Assembly: GCA_024638545.1 (NCBI GenBank)
Contig: JAHEKD010000062.1
Location: 1-9,072, forward strand
Origin: Gammaproteobacteria bacterium
GTDB lineage: Bacteria; Pseudomonadota; Gammaproteobacteria; Arenicellales; JAHEKD01
Length of the DNA: 9,072 nt
Direction of reading: 5' to 3'
Shown here: one piece after another, positions 6,378-9,072 of the stretch
How positions within the stretch are numbered: position 1 is the stretch's first letter
How the letters are laid out: every line of letters starts with the position of its first letter
Notes under the pieces: model-generated
The model's input: the letters and a program-made list of their open reading frames with translations, nothing else
The model's database searches: none
Told to the model about the DNA's origin: nothing
Position numbers and translations under genes: made by a program

Positions 6378-6827
6378 ATGGGACTTTTAGATTTTGCCGC
6401 TAATATCGGCCGTAAACTATTCGATAGAGAAGAGGAAGCCGGCTCTAAAATACAGTCGCATATAGAGGATAATAATCCCGGCGTCGAAAATCTCTCAGTT
6501 GAAGTTAAAGACGGCGTGGCGAAACTCAGCGGCGAAGCCGAAAGCGCGGAGGCATTGGAAAAAGCGATTCTCATGGCCGGCAACGTTGAGGGCATCAGTG
6601 AAGTTGTTGCCGACGCTGTTGACGCACCGGAAAGTGGTGCTGTTGTTGAGTACTATGAAATAAAATCTGGTGATAGCCTTTGGAAAATTGCCAACGATCA
6701 TTTAGGAGATGGAAACCGGTATCCGGAAATTTTTGAGGCTAATCGCGAAGTGATACAGGATCCCGATCTGATTTTTCCTGGACAAAAAATACGCATCCCG
6801 AAAGATGTTGAATCCCAAATGGCCTGA
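6378..6827 (+). CDS. kbp: BON-LysM protein, Kbp/YgaU family
   Basis: The protein has 149 residues, the same length as E. coli Kbp (YgaU), with the same order of parts. A conserved amphipathic N-terminus (MGLLDFAANIGRKLFD) is followed by a BON domain at about 23-85 and a LysM domain at about 92-141 (YYEIKSGDSLWKIAND, then IFEAN and PGQKIRIP). There is no signal peptide, so despite the LysM domain it should be cytoplasmic, as known for Kbp. E. coli Kbp binds potassium and helps cells in high external K+; that role is transferred by family and not shown here. The start is certain because of AAGGAG 7 bases upstream. The gene ends in a rho-independent terminator 36 bp after its stop, so it is the last gene of its transcript and may form a unit with the small membrane gene. 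Confidence 0.92.
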   Translation: MGLLDFAANIGRKLFDREEEAGSKIQSHIEDNNPGVENLSVEVKDGVAKLSGEAESAEALEKAILMAGNVEGISEVVADAVDAPESGAVVEYYEIKSGDSLWKIANDHLGDGNRYPEIFEANREVIQDPDLIFPGQKIRIPKDVESQMA

Positions 6828-6862
6828 TCATTCAGTAAAATATAAATATTGTCCTACGTCTG

Positions 6863-6892
6863 AAAAAGCGCTTCATATCAGGCGCTTTTTTT
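6863..6892 (+). terminator. Rho-independent terminator after the BON-LysM gene
   Basis: AAAAAGCGC (6863-6871) pairs with GCGCTTTTT (6882-6890). The stem extends by a T-G wobble and a T-A pair around a 6-base CATATC loop, and the T-run continues to 6892. The A-run on the left arm means it may also work, less well, on the minus strand. It separates the BON-LysM transcript from metC. Confidence 0.9.
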
Positions 6893-6942
6893 GTGTAAGA
6901 TCCCCGCCTGCCACTAAATCTGAATATAAACAGCTATCTTAA

Positions 6943-8124
6943 ATGAGCACTGACAGAAAAAACCATCTGCTCACACGACTATTGCATGATGACCGCGCCA
7001 TTTTGCCTACCAGAGGCACAGTAAATCCACCCGTACACCATGTCTCCACCATTTTGTTCGACACGCTCAGCGAACTGGAGCAAAGCGCATCGACGAACCT
7101 GCCGATTGGGCACACCAGTTACGGGATACACGGCAGCACCATACAACAGGCACTTGCCCAGGCCATTACAACACTTGAAAATGGCCATGACACGATTGTG
7201 ACCGCCTCGGGTTTGATGGCGGCCACGCTTGCATTAAGTGCCGTGCTTAAGTCTGGTGACCATCTGTTAATGACTGATTCTGTCTATGGACCGACGCGAC
7301 GGTTCTGTGACCACTACCTTAAAAATCAGAATATTGAGGTGACCTATTATGACCCTCGCATAGGGGAACAGATATCGACTCTTTTCTTGGATTCGACCAA
7401 AGCCATATTTCTAGAGTCACCAGGCTCCTATACGTTTGAATTACAGGACGTTCCTGCAATTGCCTCTGTCGCACGTTCAGCCGGCATAATCACACTCATT
7501 GATAACAGCTGGGCAACTCCACTTTATTTCAGGCCACTTGATCACGGAATCGATATCTCGATCCATGCCGCGACCAAATACTTGAGCGGTCACTCAGATG
7601 TCATGCTGGGATCAATCACAGCTAATTCTGAAAACTATGATCGGATTCACGATCATGCAATGGTTTTCGGTAATCATGCGGCGCCTGATGACTGCTACCT
7701 GGTATTAAGAGGATTGAGGACCCTGCCCCAACGTCTGAACGCACACCAAATTGCAGGCTATAAAATTGCTCACTGGCTGGATTCAAGAGAGGAAGTTGAC
7801 TTTGTGATTCATCCGGGACGTGCGGATCATCCTGATCATGCGCTCTGGAAACGCGACTTCTCAGGTGCGAGTAGCCTTTTTGGTTTTGTACTTAAGCCAG
7901 TTGAAAAAGTAAAACTGGCGAACATGCTGGACAACATGTCGCTTTTTGGGATGGGATTTAGTTGGGGTGGTTACGAAAGCCTGCTGATTCCCGGATATTT
8001 AAGCAAAATACGCACTGCGAAACCCTGGCAAAGCAGTGGTAAAATAATGCGCATTCATGTCGGACTCGAGCACCTGGATGACTTGATAGCGGATCTTGAG
8101 TCAGGCTTTGAACGCATGAAGTAA
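6943..8124 (+). CDS. metC: Cystathionine beta-lyase (MetC-type PLP enzyme)
   Basis: The enzyme cleaves cystathionine to homocysteine, pyruvate and ammonia, the penultimate step of methionine synthesis, in the cytoplasm. The 393 residues follow E. coli MetC closely in length and motifs. ATKYLSGHSD carries the Schiff-base lysine K212, Y115 is the PLP-stacking tyrosine, and D187 in IDNSWA contacts the pyridine nitrogen. The WKRDFSGASSLF block, SWGGYES (340-346) and IMRIHVGLE with the carboxylate-binding R370 also match. SWGGYES followed by RIHVGLE is typical of MetC rather than MetB or MetZ. One motif is unusual: the segment equivalent to YGRRG reads YGIHG (60-64), so the PLP-phosphate arginine from the partner subunit is Ile62. 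No clear ribosome binding site precedes the ATG. The terminator at 6863-6892 gives the gene its own transcript, probably shared with the metallohydrolase 26 bp downstream. Confidence 0.9.
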   Translation: MSTDRKNHLLTRLLHDDRAILPTRGTVNPPVHHVSTILFDTLSELEQSASTNLPIGHTSYGIHGSTIQQALAQAITTLENGHDTIVTASGLMAATLALSAVLKSGDHLLMTDSVYGPTRRFCDHYLKNQNIEVTYYDPRIGEQISTLFLDSTKAIFLESPGSYTFELQDVPAIASVARSAGIITLIDNSWATPLYFRPLDHGIDISIHAATKYLSGHSDVMLGSITANSENYDRIHDHAMVFGNHAAPDDCYLVLRGLRTLPQRLNAHQIAGYKIAHWLDSREEVDFVIHPGRADHPDHALWKRDFSGASSLFGFVLKPVEKVKLANMLDNMSLFGMGFSWGGYESLLIPGYLSKIRTAKPWQSSGKIMRIHVGLEHLDDLIADLESGFERMK

Positions 8125-8150
8125 ACCAAATTAGAGCAGAAAATCATATT

Positions 8151-8930
8151 ATGATCGATTTACATATAGAGCGGTTATGGCTGGCAAATAATCTCAGAAA
8201 TTATAACTATATAGCCGTGTGTAAAAAAACCGGCGAGGCGCTGGTTATCGACCCTTTTGGTACACGGCAAATTTTAAACGCAATCAACGACAATGGCTGG
8301 ACTGTCAAAGCAGTGATAAACACACATGACCATGGGGACCATATCGCCGGTAACGACGCTATTATGAACGCGACCCATGCACCATTATTTGCGCCACTGA
8401 ATGCTAAAATCGATCATGTGGACAGGTGGCTGTCTGAGGGCGATCAAATCAGGCTGGGCGAATCTATCGTCTTTGATGTCATTGACACGTCAGGCCATAC
8501 CCTGCCGCATATTTCACTGCTTTCAAATACCGACCAACCTGAACTGTTATGCGGCGATACTATCTTCAACGCAGGTGCCGGTAATGTGCATAGTGGCGAT
8601 GCTGAAATTCTGTTTCAGACCTTTGAAAATAAAATCAGCAAGCTGGATGACAATACCCGAATATACCCGGGCCATGACTACATGCAGACCAATCTTGAAT
8701 TCACACTCAGCATCGAATCCGATAATCAGTCTGCAAGAGCGATGCTCGATCAGGCAAGCCGCCACAGTCCAGAATCTCAAATTATTACAACCATTGGCCA
8801 GGAAAGAACCTTTAATACATTTTTAAGGCTTGATGAGCCATCTGTTATCAACGGTCTTGCAGAACTGGGCACCACTCCTTCAAGAAAAGCCGTTTTCCTG
8901 GCGCTTCGAGCACTGCGCAATCAATGGTAA
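8151..8930 (+). CDS. Glyoxalase II-family metallo-beta-lactamase-fold hydrolase
   Basis: The 259-residue protein has the binuclear metal site of hydroxyacylglutathione hydrolases. THDHGDHIAGN supplies H59, H61, D63 and H64; TSGHT supplies H116; CGDTIF supplies the bridging D136; and YPGHDY supplies H175. The C-terminal domain contains the NTFLR segment and ends ALRALRNQW, the usual glyoxalase II ending. It should hydrolyse a glutathione thioester such as S-lactoylglutathione. It differs from classical GloB after the bridging Asp: the GCGR-LFEG stretch reads GAGN-VHSG (143-149). I recall a GloB-like subgroup with this pattern, so the substrate may differ and gloB is not assigned. It starts 26 bp after metC on the same strand with only a weak purine-rich ribosome binding site, and probably shares the metC transcript. 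The pairing hints at thiol metabolism but does not prove it. Confidence 0.88.
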   Translation: MIDLHIERLWLANNLRNYNYIAVCKKTGEALVIDPFGTRQILNAINDNGWTVKAVINTHDHGDHIAGNDAIMNATHAPLFAPLNAKIDHVDRWLSEGDQIRLGESIVFDVIDTSGHTLPHISLLSNTDQPELLCGDTIFNAGAGNVHSGDAEILFQTFENKISKLDDNTRIYPGHDYMQTNLEFTLSIESDNQSARAMLDQASRHSPESQIITTIGQERTFNTFLRLDEPSVINGLAELGTTPSRKAVFLALRALRNQW

Positions 8931-8940
8931 ATTGCATCGG

Positions 8941-8969
8941 GATACAGGGGTATCATGCAGGAACTGCAT
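8941..8969 (+). repeat. Two tandem small hairpins after the metallohydrolase gene
   Basis: GATAC (8941-8945) pairs with GTATC (8950-8954) across a 4-base loop. It is followed directly by ATGCAG (8955-8960) pairing with CTGCAT (8964-8969) across a 3-base loop. They begin 11 bp after the stop codon. No T-run follows, so this is not a standard rho-independent terminator. It may be a 3'-end structure of the metC transcript or chance. Confidence 0.4.
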
Positions 8970-9029
8970 CACTGCAAGACTGAAAATATGTAACATCAAC
9001 GATTCCGGATCGATCAAACCCTGGTATCC

Positions 9030-9072
9030 ATGATGCCGGTGTCATTTTTGCATATTGCATTGATTTCCGATG
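9030..9072 (+). CDS. Possible start of a metallophosphoesterase gene (runs off right edge)
   Basis: Two adjacent in-frame ATGs (9030 and 9033) open a frame that runs to the window end, about 14 codons. The visible residues end FLHIALISD, which looks like the first beta strand and first metal ligand of calcineurin-like phosphoesterases (ISDxH). The next codon begins with G, which would allow residues such as Val, Ala or Gly before the expected His. No strong ribosome binding site is present. The call rests on nine residues and could be chance. Confidence 0.3.
   Translation, partial: MMPVSFLHIALISD

Noticed and set aside
8401..8826. A 141-codon plus-strand frame inside the metallohydrolase gene
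   Set aside because: It is an out-of-frame shadow. The host frame holds all metal-binding motifs.

Overview
The window reads as chromosomal DNA of a Gram-negative proteobacterium. The evidence is a heptosyltransferase-type glycosyltransferase, a DdlA-type D-Ala-D-Ala ligase, a Kbp/YgaU-type BON-LysM protein of exactly the E. coli length, a MetC-type cystathionine beta-lyase and a glyoxalase II relative. Base composition is moderate, with AT-rich intergenic stretches. I cannot settle the class: most genes have gammaproteobacterial counterparts, while the HAD phosphatase looks like forms I recall from alphaproteobacteria. I see no tRNA, rRNA, CRISPR array, insertion sequence or phage gene.

Left part, minus strand (1-4028). 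In transcription order this holds a GT9 glycosyltransferase (2967-4028), a small DUF6165-like protein overlapping it by 8 bases and read from a strong ribosome binding site, a 127-bp gap with a palindrome and a good promoter, a secreted LysM/coiled-coil protein with near-identical internal repeats (478-2436), and the first 94 codons of an exported PsbP-like protein that runs off the left edge.

Middle (4029-5966). A divergent intergenic region separates the glycosyltransferase from a HAD phosphatase on the plus strand. The phosphatase converges, with only 15 bp between stops, on a minus-strand ddlA-type ligase that makes the D-Ala-D-Ala dipeptide of peptidoglycan.

Right part, plus strand (5967-9072). 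A 49-codon single-pass membrane protein (6067-6216) lies upstream of the BON-LysM gene, which ends in a clear rho-independent terminator. A probable two-gene unit follows: metC (homocysteine formation from cystathionine) and a glyoxalase-II-family metallohydrolase, 26 bp apart. Two small tandem hairpins follow, and the window ends about 14 codons into a possible metallophosphoesterase gene.

The loose theme is envelope biology: LPS-type glycosyl transfer, peptidoglycan precursor synthesis and two LysM proteins, one exported and one apparently cytoplasmic. Sulfur amino acid and thiol metabolism lie to the right. No clear new defence, mobile or biosynthetic system is visible. The points most worth a second look are the recent repeats in the LysM protein, the translationally coupled DUF6165-like gene, the 49-residue membrane protein and motif substitutions in the MetC and GloB-like enzymes.
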